The notes under the pieces are model-generated. The model did not search any database, was not told the DNA's origin, and saw only the letters and a program-made list of their open reading frames with translations. A program made the translations under genes and the position numbers. Below are positions 8,296-16,017 of a stretch of 64,000 nt of DNA, piece by piece (position 1 is the stretch's first letter; each line of letters starts with the position of its first letter). The stretch lies in the NCBI GenBank assembly GCA_963788115.1, contig CAWBFD010000004.1, positions 806,001 to 870,000 of the forward strand, given 5' to 3'. This DNA is from CAWBFD01 sp963788115 (GTDB lineage: Bacteria; Actinomycetota; Thermoleophilia; Solirubrobacterales; 70-9).

Positions 8296-8841
8296 TCAGC
8301 TCTCGACCGGGCGCAGCGGTTCCGAGCCATCCCAACCCTCCGCGCCGCTGCTCACCATCTCGAAGAAGTCGCGCAGACCCTCGCTGTCGACATGGATCTC
8401 GATGTCGTGGCCCAGGGCGGCGGTGGCGTCGTGAAAAGTCACGTCGACCTCGCCGAGCTGAGCGCTCAGGTACTGCGGCAGACCTCGCTCGTCGAGCGAG
8501 CTTCGCAAATCGGCTACCTCCGTCGGCGGCACGGCGTAGGCGACGTGGTGGATTCCCGGCCGGGGACCGGAGAAGCCCTTCTCGACGCGCTCGGGCGCCA
8601 GGCTGACGGCTTCCATCAACTCGATCGCGCCGCCGCCGCAGTAGCCGAAGGCGGAATTGTGAACGAATTCCGCCGGCTCACCGCGCGAGAGCACGTTTTC
8701 CAGCGGCACGCCCTCGATGAGGAAGAACGGCCCGGCGCCGAGTTGGTCGACCAGGCGATTCACGGTCGCCTCAATGTCCTCGACGACGTAGGCGTAATGG
8801 TGCGGCTCGCCGAGCCGCGGTCTAAACAGGTCCTCCGGCAC
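8296..8841 (-). CDS. VOC-family protein, methylmalonyl-CoA-epimerase-like
   Basis: A 181-residue protein with a glyoxalase_4-type layout: HHYAYVVEDIEATVNRLVDQLG at the N-terminus and a second half starting IHHVAYAVPP. Metal ligand candidates are the paired His in each half (EPHHYAYVV, GIHHVAYAV) and Glu in GHDIEIHV. This pattern resembles methylmalonyl-CoA epimerase/HPPD-like lyases, although the substrate is open. Start GTG 8841 has GGAGAG nearby. It reads toward the ArsR gene but is separated from it by the operator, so it is probably its own transcript. Confidence 0.85.
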   Translation of the reverse strand: MPEDLFRPRLGEPHHYAYVVEDIEATVNRLVDQLGAGPFFLIEGVPLENVLSRGEPAEFVHNSAFGYCGGGAIELMEAVSLAPERVEKGFSGPRPGIHHVAYAVPPTEVADLRSSLDERGLPQYLSAQLGEVDVTFHDATAALGHDIEIHVDSEGLRDFFEMVSSGAEGWDGSEPLRPVES

Positions 8842-9174
8842 GGTCTCTCCTATCGGTAGCTGTTCGCGCTGTGGGGTTGACCGGGGACCACATCAACCGG
8901 TCCCACCCCTCCATGTATTCCTTCCTTGCGGGAAGCTAACCACCTCGACCTCTTTTCGAGCGATTCGGCGCGGCGTTTGCTGCTCCGCTCGGGGACTAAC
9001 GCTCAGAACGCCAGTCGCAGTTCCTGGCGGAGGTGCGGCTCGGTAGCCCGGCCTCTTGCAGCGGAGTCGCTACCGGAACCGCCGCGTGGGCGCAAGCGGG
9101 TTCGCCCGGCACGGTCGAGAACACCGCCAGGGCCCGGCTCAACTTGGGTGCTCCCGGCGCCGGTGGGAAGGCCC
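8842..9174. other. Intergenic stretch without a recognisable gene
   Basis: No frame on either strand gives a protein I recognise or a convincing ribosome binding site. The part near 8842-8960 is less GC-rich and holds an imperfect inverted repeat (TTGACCGG/CCGGTC, about 8877-8905), which may belong to the promoter of the VOC gene. Confidence 0.5.
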
Positions 9175-9795
9175 CTACGGCGCGACGGCTTCGTCGTCAG
9201 CGTGCGCGCCGAACTCCCCCGAGCGCACCTCGGCGATCTCGCGGTAGCGGGCGACCCGGTCCTCCCACTCGGTCGAGACGCCGAAGGCACGGCCCGCGAA
9301 GCCCACGCCCTTGATCGCCTCGGGAAGCGACGAATCCCCCGGCGCATACGTGGCCACCGGGTGGCCGATCGCGATCGTCCCTGGCGCGAGGAAGAAGCCG
9401 CTCGGCAGCACCGTCCCACCGTGGACGAGCGCGGCGACCGCGACGACGGCGCCGGCCTCGACGCGTGCGCCGTGGAGCACCGTCGCGCCGGTGGCGACAT
9501 ACGTCGCCGCTTCGAGGTGGCAGCCGAGAAGGGTTGCGTGGGGGCTGACGAACGCATGCCCGCCGACGATGACCGGGTGATCCTCGTCACCAACCGCCGT
9601 TGCGCGGAGGACAGCGTGCTCGCAGACGATCGCGCACTCACCGACGTCGATCCGAGAGCCCTCGGCGTCGAGAACCGCGCCCGACATCACCCGGGCGCGG
9701 GGACCGATGCCGACCTGGCCGATGAGCTCGGCGCTCGGTGCTACGTAGGCGGACGGATCCACGGATGGGGCGTGGCCGCGGTGGCGGACGAGCAC
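9175..9795 (-). CDS. Gamma-carbonic-anhydrase-like hexapeptide-repeat protein
   Basis: A 206-residue left-handed beta-helix protein. Hexapeptide repeats run from about residue 15 to 135 (AYVAPSAELIGQVGIGPRA, GATVLHGARVEAGAVV). Putative Zn ligands are the His residues in GGHAFVSPHATLLGCHLEA, which match the spaced His triad of gamma carbonic anhydrases and PaaY/CaiE relatives. A helical C-terminal tail follows. Start GTG 9795. Function could be carbonic anhydrase or a thioesterase/acyltransferase-like relative; the sequence alone does not decide. Confidence 0.8.
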   Translation of the reverse strand: MLVRHRGHAPSVDPSAYVAPSAELIGQVGIGPRARVMSGAVLDAEGSRIDVGECAIVCEHAVLRATAVGDEDHPVIVGGHAFVSPHATLLGCHLEAATYVATGATVLHGARVEAGAVVAVAALVHGGTVLPSGFFLAPGTIAIGHPVATYAPGDSSLPEAIKGVGFAGRAFGVSTEWEDRVARYREIAEVRSGEFGAHADDEAVAP

Positions 9796-9850
9796 CCGGC
9801 GAGACTACCCAGGGGCCGGGCTCCGGGTTCCTCCGTGGCCAGGGTCGCCT

Positions 9851-10501
9851 CTATTGGTCCCGCACGAAGCGGAAGTGGGCGGCGCGCGGCGAGCAGAGGA
9901 CCTCGAGCGGCTTGAGATAGGACGGCGGGCCGTCGAGGTTTTCGAACAACCGCTCGCCGGCGCCCAGGAGAGCCGGGACGACGTGGATCTCCATCCCGTC
10001 GACCAGGCCAAGACGCAGGTACTGCTGCGCGGTGGACGCGCCGCCGCCGATGTTGATGTCGTGCGATCCCGCGACCTCGCGGGCCCGCTCGAGCGCCGCC
10101 TCGGGACCCTCGGTGACGAAGTGGAACGTCGTCCCGCCCTCCATCTCGATCGGCTCGTGGGCGTGGTGGGTCAGGACGAAGACCGGGCTGTGGTACGGCG
10201 GCTCGTCGCCCCACCAGCCCCTCCATTCCTCGTCGCCCCATTCACCCCGAATCGGCCCGAACATGTTGCGGCCCATGATCGTCGCGCCGAAGTCCTCCCT
10301 CCAGGCCTCGGCGCGATCGTTGTCGAGCCCGGTCACGCCCTCGTCCTCCTCGCCGATCATCGCCTTGAACGTGCGAGTCCGCGTGAACCAGTCGTGCAGT
10401 ACTTCCTCGGCGCCCTCGCCGAGCGGAGCGTCGCGGCCCTGATTGGGCCCGGCCACATAGCCGTCGAGTGACATCGAGATGTGAAAGCGCAGCTTGGACA
10501 T
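9851..10501 (-). CDS. Dihydrofolate-reductase-like (RibD C-terminal) reductase
   Basis: A 216-residue member of the RibD_C/DHFR-like family: N-terminal KLRFHISMSLDGYVAGP, a nucleotide-binding TIMGRNMFGP, PVFVLTHHAHEP, and the glycine-rich DINIGGGASTAQQYLRLGLVDGMEIHVVPALLGAGERLF. These NADPH-dependent proteins are often annotated as dihydrofolate reductase although most act on other substrates. ATG 10501 with AGGAGAGG upstream. Separated by 34 bases from the MFS gene, reading in the same direction. Confidence 0.9.
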   Translation of the reverse strand: MSKLRFHISMSLDGYVAGPNQGRDAPLGEGAEEVLHDWFTRTRTFKAMIGEEDEGVTGLDNDRAEAWREDFGATIMGRNMFGPIRGEWGDEEWRGWWGDEPPYHSPVFVLTHHAHEPIEMEGGTTFHFVTEGPEAALERAREVAGSHDINIGGGASTAQQYLRLGLVDGMEIHVVPALLGAGERLFENLDGPPSYLKPLEVLCSPRAAHFRFVRDQ

Positions 10502-10535
10502 CGAACCTCTCCTTCCTAGACGGGACTGATTGGCA

Positions 10536-12110
10536 TCAACCGGCTCGGCCTTTGGCAGCGGCCAGTCGAGGCGACGCGCCAGCGTCGACCGCGCTGACGG
10601 CGGGCGGCTGTGCGGGGATCAGGACGAGCGCGATCACAGCGCCGGCCGCGGCGATAGCGGCGGCAACGAACACCGCCGTCTCGAAGCCAGAGAAGAACGC
10701 GGACGAAGCCGCATCGTGCAGGGCTTGGCCCAGGCCCTCCTGCCCCGAGCCCGCCAGCTGGCCGGCCGCGCCGAACGCGGTTCCGACGGAGCGGTCGGCC
10801 TTCTCGGCGACATCCGCCGGGAGCGCCGCCGGCAGGTCCGCCGTCAGCCGGCTCGAGTAGAGCGACGCGTAGGTGCTGCCGATGACCGCGACCCCAAGGG
10901 TCCCACCGGTGATCCGGGTCGCGTCGTTGACCGCCGAGCCGATTCCCGCCTTGGCCTGGGAGACCGCTCCCATGATCGATTCGGTCGCCGGGGCGCTGGT
11001 CAGGCCGATTCCCCCGCCGATGAAGATCATCGACCCGGCGATGGTCGCGTAGTCGGTGGTCTCGCTTGCGGTCGCCGCCCACGCAAGGCCCGCGGCGAGC
11101 GAGAGCAGTCCCGCCGCCACCACGAGCTTGGTGCCGCTGCGGACCGCGAGCCGGGTCCCGACCACCGATGTGATCCCGACTGTGATCGCCACCGGCAGCA
11201 GTCGCAGGCCGGTCTCCAGCGGACCGTAGCCCTTGAGGAACTGGAAGTAGAGCGTGATGAGGAAGATAAACCCCATCAGCGAGAAGAATGTGATCGTCAG
11301 CGCCCCGCTCGCGGCGCTGAAGCGGAGATTTCGAAACAGCCTCACGTCGAGCATCGGAACGCGTACGCGCCGCTCCTGCCCGATGAACAGCGCGAAGAGG
11401 ATCGCCGTCAGAACGAACCCGCCGATCGTGAACGTCGTTCCCCATCCGCGACTGGGCGCCTCGATGATCGTGTAGACCAGCGCGGCCATCGCCGCGCTGG
11501 AGAGGATCAAGCCGAGGCGGTCGGCCGGTGGCGCCTCCGGATCTCGGGACGTCGGAACCGCCACGGCGACGAGAGCCGCCCCAAGCACGGCGATCGGCAC
11601 GAGCGCGATGAACACGCTGGCCCAGGAGAACTGTTCGAGCAGCCAGCCGCCGACGATCGGGCCGACCGCGATGCCGACGCCGGTGCTCGCTCCCCACAGG
11701 CCAATCGCGCGGGCCCGCTCGCGCCGCTCGGTGAAGACGTTCGTCAGCAGGGACAGGGTGGCCGGGAAGATCAGGGCCGCGCCGATCCCCATCACGGCGC
11801 GGGCGGCGATCAGCTCTCCGGGGCTGCTTCCCAGCCCCCCTGCCAGGCTCGCGACGCCGAAGATCCCCAGGCCCGCGAGCAGCACGCCCTTTCTGCCAAG
11901 CCGGTCGCCGAGGTTGCCGGCCGCGAGGACGAGCGCGGCGAACGTCAAGTTGTAGGCATCGACGATCCATTGGAGCTGGGTGTCCGAGGCATCGAGTTCC
12001 CGGACGAGCGACGGCAGCGCGACGTTGACGATCGTCGTGTCGAGGTTGATGGCGAACGCCGCAAGCAGGAGCGAGGCGAGGATCAGGGGCTTGCTGGCTC
12101 GGTCGGTCAT
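10536..12110 (-). CDS. MFS transporter, DHA2/EmrB-QacA family (14 TM)
   Basis: A 524-residue exporter. The sequence opens with KPLILASLLLAAFAINLDTTIVNVALPSL, whose Asp in helix 1 is the DHA2 hallmark, followed by loop 2-3 motif GNLGDRLGRKGVLLAG (motif A), and GIAVGPIVGGWLLE (motif C, antiporter signature). About 14 hydrophobic segments fit DHA2 drug:H+ antiporters. ATG 12110 is used; in-frame sequence upstream is low-quality and crosses the operator. A perfect inverted repeat (12124-12144) lies 14 bp upstream, so it is probably controlled by a TetR-like repressor that is not encoded next to it. Confidence 0.92.
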   Translation of the reverse strand: MTDRASKPLILASLLLAAFAINLDTTIVNVALPSLVRELDASDTQLQWIVDAYNLTFAALVLAAGNLGDRLGRKGVLLAGLGIFGVASLAGGLGSSPGELIAARAVMGIGAALIFPATLSLLTNVFTERRERARAIGLWGASTGVGIAVGPIVGGWLLEQFSWASVFIALVPIAVLGAALVAVAVPTSRDPEAPPADRLGLILSSAAMAALVYTIIEAPSRGWGTTFTIGGFVLTAILFALFIGQERRVRVPMLDVRLFRNLRFSAASGALTITFFSLMGFIFLITLYFQFLKGYGPLETGLRLLPVAITVGITSVVGTRLAVRSGTKLVVAAGLLSLAAGLAWAATASETTDYATIAGSMIFIGGGIGLTSAPATESIMGAVSQAKAGIGSAVNDATRITGGTLGVAVIGSTYASLYSSRLTADLPAALPADVAEKADRSVGTAFGAAGQLAGSGQEGLGQALHDAASSAFFSGFETAVFVAAAIAAAGAVIALVLIPAQPPAVSAVDAGASPRLAAAKGRAG

Positions 12111-12123
12111 CGGCTCGGGCGGG

Positions 12124-12144
12124 TTACTATCGTATCGATAGTAA
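12124..12144. promoter_or_regulatory. TetR-type operator upstream of MFS gene
   Basis: TTACTATCG-TAT-CGATAGTAA is a perfect 9+9 inverted repeat in an otherwise GC-rich region, just upstream of the MFS start. Size and AT content resemble TetR/QacR operators. No TetR gene lies in this window. Confidence 0.65.
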
Positions 12145-12245
12145 GGCGCCCTGTCCACTTTTGCGCACGTAGACCGAGGAGAACGTGTGCGCCGAGTGGT
12201 CGACGAGCACTGCGACGCGGGCCAACTGTGAGCGACACTCCCCTC

Positions 12246-12977
12246 ATGAGAACGCCAGCCGAGGACCCGTCTCCCGCCCGGTGGGTGGGTGAGAGGCTGC
12301 TCAAGCCGTGGTCGGGCGCGGCCGGGGGCAATCCGGTGGGCGCGATCGTGCCAACCGGATTCGAGGCGTACGCACGGATCTTCCCGATCGTCTGGGAGGT
12401 TCCCCCGGAGCCGGTGGCGGGGCGGCCAGCACCCCCCGAGTCCTGGAAGCGATTGCGGTGGGCCGAGGTGGCCGCCATCAACGGGCGAATCGCCCACCCG
12501 CTGATGGAGTGGCATCTGATTAGTACCCCGGCGCCCGGAAGCGCGCGCGCGGCGCGGAGTCCCCAACTGACGGAGCCGGGCGGGCCTCCTCCAGAGGAGG
12601 AGCTCCGCGACCTCGCCGCCGTTCTGCGCGAGTTCACTCGAACTCCCGAGCTCTGCTGGTACTGCGTCTGGACCGGCTGGGGCGGCATCGAGCAGACCGA
12701 GAGCGGCGTCCAGATCCACCATCCCCTCGACCGTGACTACTTCGTCTCCTTCGGCCAGATCGAGGCCGTGACCTCCTTTGAGGATCACGGGCCAGACATC
12801 TGGTGGCCCGATGATCGCGCCTGGTGCGTTGCCTCGGACATCGATCTAGCGGCCACCTACGTCGGCGGGAGCGCCCGCTGCATCGAGCGGCTACTGGCGG
12901 CAGAGGGGCTCGAGGCCCTACCGGTCTCGGTAGACGATCGGGTTGACAGCGAGGCAGACGTGATCAACCAGGCGTGA
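12246..12977 (+). CDS. Conserved hypothetical protein
   Basis: A 243-residue soluble protein that I do not recognise by name. It is rich in Trp (WYCVWTGWGGI, DIWWPDDRAWC) with PLDRDYFVSFG and a C-terminal LAATYVGGSARCIERLL. No signal peptide, membrane helix or known catalytic motif. It starts at ATG 12246 and is divergent from the MFS gene, so both promoters share 135 bases containing the TTACTATCG inverted repeat. Codon use is native. A tentative view is a small actinobacterial family with a substrate-binding fold. Confidence 0.7.
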   Translation: MRTPAEDPSPARWVGERLLKPWSGAAGGNPVGAIVPTGFEAYARIFPIVWEVPPEPVAGRPAPPESWKRLRWAEVAAINGRIAHPLMEWHLISTPAPGSARAARSPQLTEPGGPPPEEELRDLAAVLREFTRTPELCWYCVWTGWGGIEQTESGVQIHHPLDRDYFVSFGQIEAVTSFEDHGPDIWWPDDRAWCVASDIDLAATYVGGSARCIERLLAAEGLEALPVSVDDRVDSEADVINQA

Positions 12978-12992
12978 CTCCGATTCAGACCT

Positions 12993-13020
12993 CTGCTCCC
13001 CTTCGCGCGGAGCAGAAGCG
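12993..13020. repeat. REP-like palindrome, copy 1
   Basis: TGCTCC...TTCGCGC...GGAGCA followed by AGAAGCG. The same hairpin-plus-tail recurs at 31347-31370 and 34719-34742, each time between genes. Confidence 0.5.
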
Positions 13021-13052
13021 ACGGGCGCCGCTCCAGCACTACGATCCGCGGC

Positions 13053-13421
13053 GTGATCGCCGGGACGCACACGATCATCTTCGCCGAGGACGCCGAGCGA
13101 GCCCGGAGGTTTGTTCGCGACGTGCTTGGGTTCGAGGGAGTCGATGCGGGCGAGGGCTGGCTGATCTTCGCCCTGCCACCGGGCGAGATCGCCGTCCACC
13201 CGGGATCGGGCTGGGGCCGCGGCCCCGGGGATCACGCGCTGTTCTTCATGTGCCACGACATCGAGCAGACCGTCGAGGAGCTCAGGGTCAAGGGCGTTGA
13301 GTTCGTCTCGCCGATCGAGGACGAGGGCTGGGGCCGGATCGCGCACTTCAAGATCCCCGGCGCCGGCGAGATCGGCTTGTACGAACCCCACCATCCGAGC
13401 CCGCTCGGAGGGTTCGCGTAG
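13053..13421 (+). CDS. VOC-family protein
   Basis: A 122-residue glyoxalase-fold protein: THTIIFAEDAERARRFVRDVLGF, LPPGEIAVHPGSG and a C-terminal HFKIPGAGEIGLYEPHHPSPL. His/Glu positions at the start (THTII), middle (EIAVHP) and end (GEIGLYEP) are compatible with a metal site. Start GTG 13053. The substrate is unknown. One of five VOC genes in the window. Confidence 0.85.
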   Translation: MIAGTHTIIFAEDAERARRFVRDVLGFEGVDAGEGWLIFALPPGEIAVHPGSGWGRGPGDHALFFMCHDIEQTVEELRVKGVEFVSPIEDEGWGRIAHFKIPGAGEIGLYEPHHPSPLGGFA

Positions 13422-13506
13422 CGGCTTCCCTTGCCCCCGATGAGTTATGGGACCCCGGCCGCTCTCTAATGGTGATAGTGAGACCCCCCGAGCGGAGGTG
13501 AAGACG

Positions 13507-14273
13507 ATGACGGAGCACAAGATCGGCGGCCGCGAGGAATGGCAGGCGGCCCGCGACAAGCTGCTCGCGGAGCGAGAAGGAGCTCACCCGGCCGCAGCGA
13601 CGAGCTCGCCCGGGAGCGCCGCGAGCTCCCCTGGGTGCGGGTCGAGAAGGAGTACCGGTTCGACACCGACGAGGGCCCGCGGACGCTGGCGGAGCTCTTC
13701 GACGGCCGCTCCCAGCTGCTCGTCTACCACGCCATGTTCGGGCCGAGCTTCGATGCCCTCTGCCCCGCCTGCTCGTCGATGGCCGACACAATCGACGGCG
13801 TCCTTGCGCACCTCAACGCCCGCGACGTGACCATGCTCCTCGTCTCGCGCGCGCCGCTCGAGTGGCTCCAGGCCTACAAGCGGAGGATGGGCTGGAGCAT
13901 TCCCTGGGCCTCGACCGCCGGCAACGACTTCAACTTCGATCTCGGCGCCTCGGTTACCCCCGAGCAGGCGCGCGAGTTCATGGGCCCTGCGCTGGACGAC
14001 CCGCCGCCGGGCCTGCGTGAGGTCGCGGCCGCCTCGGGAACGGACGTCCTCGGATACGTCGCGGAGTCGCCGTCACCGACCGCCACCGCGTTCGTGCTCG
14101 ACGAAGGGGTCGTCTACCACGCCTATTCGACCCAGGGTCGAGGCGTGGAGTTCCTGATGGGCTACTACCCGATCCTCGACCGGGCGCCGAAGGGGCGGGA
14201 CGAGGGAGACTCGCGGGCGCCGGCGTCACTGCTGTCGTTCCGGCGCCACGACGAGTACGAGGACGCCGGTTAG
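13507..14273 (+). pseudogene. DUF899 thioredoxin-like protein, two close frameshifts
   Basis: ATG 13507 gives MTEHKIGGREEWQAARDKLL, the usual start of DUF899 proteins. The frame then slips at about 13574 (AGCGAGAAG) and again at about 13591 (CCCGGCCGC). Deleting one base at each point restores EKELTRRSDELARERRELPW and then continues without interruption through the thioredoxin-like part: ELFDGRSQLLVYHAMFG, CPACSSMADTIDG (the CxxC-like redox position), and the C-terminal FLMGYYPILDRAPKGRDE. The family is related to AhpC/TSA thioredoxin folds; function is not established. Two insertions 17 bp apart in a conserved gene are suspicious for sequence error. Confidence 0.8.
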
Positions 14274-14334
14274 CGGAGTCGGACCCACGGGCTGGGCAGG
14301 GACCAAAAAATGCTAGCGGCCGCCGTCTACTCGC

Positions 14335-14640
14335 TCAACGCGACCCGCCGTACGGCGGACTCGAGACATTCTCGATCTTCCAGATCTCCCCGGTGAGGGT
14401 GACGACGTACGCGGTGTTCTTGATGAACTCAACCGAGGTCGGCCGGTCCAAGCCGTCCGCGACGACGGTGAAGGTGCCGTTCCCGTTCGCCTTCACGAGG
14501 CTGCCGGTGTTCGGCAGCGCCGGACTAGTCGGAGGGCCGCCACCGAACACGCCCTGTGAGAGGGCGAAGAGATCGCGACCCCGGCCAAACTCCACGTCGA
14601 CGAGGAGCCTGGCACCGGAGGCCACCTCCGTGGGCGTGGG
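14335..14640 (-). pseudogene. 3' remnant of a ScyD/ScyE-like beta-propeller protein
   Basis: Only about 100 codons of the C-terminal end remain, reading leftward to the TGA at 14337-14335: ASGARLLVDVEFGRGRDLF, GSLVKANGNGTFTVVADGL, RPTSVEFIKNTAYVVTLTGE. This matches the last blades of secreted ScyD/ScyE-type six-bladed proteins. The 5' part, which should lie right of about 14640, is replaced by the remnant of an unrelated gene on the other strand. Confidence 0.65.
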
Positions 14641-14645
14641 CGACT

Positions 14646-15087
14646 TCGGCCGCCGCTGGACGACGTCGGCCGGCCCCAGCTCCTCGTGGGCGGAGGTGTC
14701 GACGCGTCGTTCCGCCGGGCTGCGGAGCTCGGCGACGGCTGGACGGCGGCCGGCGCGCCGCCGGAGCAGTTCGCGCAGGGCGCGGAGGCGGTGCGCGCCG
14801 CCTGGCGCGAGGAGGGCCGGGAAGGCAGCCCGCGCCTGACAGCGCTTGCGTACTTCGGCCTGGGCCCGACGGGGGTCGAGGACGCCGAGCATGACCTCAA
14901 GCACTACTACGCCTGGCTCGGCGACGAGACCGCCTCTGCGATCGCCGGATCGGCGCCCACCGACGAGGACAGCTTGCGGACATACGCGAAGGCGTTCGAG
15001 GATGCCGGCTGCGACGAGCTGTGCTTCTTCCCGACCTCCACCGATCCGCAGCAGGTCGACCTGCTGGCCGACGCCGTCGGGCTCTAG
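14646..15087 (+). pseudogene. 3' remnant of a luciferase-like monooxygenase
   Basis: The plus-strand reading RPQLLVGGGVDASFRRAAELGDGW is the conserved late segment of bacterial luciferase-like (F420 or FMN) monooxygenases, and it continues to the normal end (DELCFFPTSTDPQQVDLLADAVGL, TAG 15085-15087). The N-terminal two thirds of the barrel are missing; upstream of about 14646 the DNA belongs to the ScyD-like remnant. A GTG at 14686 could start a short product but not a functional enzyme. Confidence 0.7.
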
Positions 15088-15097
15088 GCCCGCTCCA

Positions 15098-15838
15098 TCA
15101 GTGGCGATGCGCCTGGCCGCTCACGGTCTGCCAGGACTGCCAGGTGATCCTCAGGATGACCACGGTGATGACGATCGCGATCACCGGGTCTGCGATCGGC
15201 AGGCCGAGGGCGACCAGGACGGCGCTCAGCACCACTCCCAGGCTGACGAAGCCGTCGCTGCGGGCGTGATAGCCATCGGCGACCAGGGCGGGGCTGTCGA
15301 GGCGGCGCCCGGCGCGCAACCGGACCTGCGCCGCTACCTCGTTGCCCGCGAAGCCGACGCCGCCCGCGATCCCGAGCGCGAGCAGATGCTCGGGGGCCTC
15401 GGGGCTGATGATCTTCTCGACCGCGAAGACGCCGGCCACGCAGGCGCTCACGAAGATCGCAAACACCACGGCCAGGCCCGCGAAGCGCTCGGCGAGGGCC
15501 GAGCGAAGCATGAAGGCGACCCCGAGCGGAACCGCAGTGAGCGCGTCGCCGAAGTTGTGGATCAGGTCGGCCAGCAGCGCCACGCTGCCGGTGGCGACGT
15601 AGATCCCCGCCTGCATGGCGGCGGTCACGCCGAGCACCGCGAGCGAGACGCCGACCGCCCGCAGGCCGACCCGCGAGCGCTTGATCGAATCGTCGACGAG
15701 CCCGTGGGAGTGGCCGCGATGGTGCTCGTGCCGGGCGTCGATCGGCCGCGAGCGCCGCGGGTGACGGAGATGCCGGTGCGCCCCCGCATGCGGATGGTCA
15801 TGAACGAGGCCGCCGTGGCGGTGAGCGATGTCGGTCAT
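15098..15838 (-). CDS. CDF-family cation efflux protein
   Basis: A 246-residue cation diffusion facilitator. The N-terminus is very His-rich (HRHGGLVHDHPHAGAHRHL, then HEHHRGHSHG), a probable cytosolic metal-binding segment. About six hydrophobic helices follow; the metal site is visible as HNFGD in helix 2 and HARSD in helix 5. It lacks the long C-terminal cytoplasmic domain and ends in QAHRH. Likely exports Zn2+, Co2+ or similar in exchange for protons. ATG 15838 is chosen because the in-frame sequence upstream is unrelated low-complexity. Divergent from the DUF2252 gene, with an inverted repeat between. Confidence 0.9.
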   Translation of the reverse strand: MTDIAHRHGGLVHDHPHAGAHRHLRHPRRSRPIDARHEHHRGHSHGLVDDSIKRSRVGLRAVGVSLAVLGVTAAMQAGIYVATGSVALLADLIHNFGDALTAVPLGVAFMLRSALAERFAGLAVVFAIFVSACVAGVFAVEKIISPEAPEHLLALGIAGGVGFAGNEVAAQVRLRAGRRLDSPALVADGYHARSDGFVSLGVVLSAVLVALGLPIADPVIAIVITVVILRITWQSWQTVSGQAHRH

Positions 15839-15913
15839 CCGGGACAGATTGTGCCCAAGGTGGCGCGGGTCGTCGCGCCCAGCCACCGGGGCGAGGCGAC
15901 CTGGCGCTCGGCA

Positions 15914-15933
15914 AAGATCGTGGGCACGATCTT
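15914..15933. promoter_or_regulatory. Inverted repeat in CDF/DUF2252 divergent region
   Basis: AAGATCGT-GGGC-ACGATCTT, a perfect 8+8 inverted repeat placed between the two divergent starts (15838 and 16018). A plausible operator; the regulator is unknown. Confidence 0.45.
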
Positions 15934-16017
15934 CCACTCGTCGCCCTGTGCCCGATCTGGGGTCAGGGGCGTAACCTACGGGGAAGGACAACGTCCTAGC
16001 CGACGAACCAAGAGGCC

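Noticed and set aside
8926..9915. A 329-codon plus-strand open frame opposite the gamma-carbonic-anhydrase-like gene
   Set aside because: Low-complexity Arg/Pro-rich translation, no ribosome site, and it overlaps a well-supported minus-strand gene; typical of GC-rich antisense frames.
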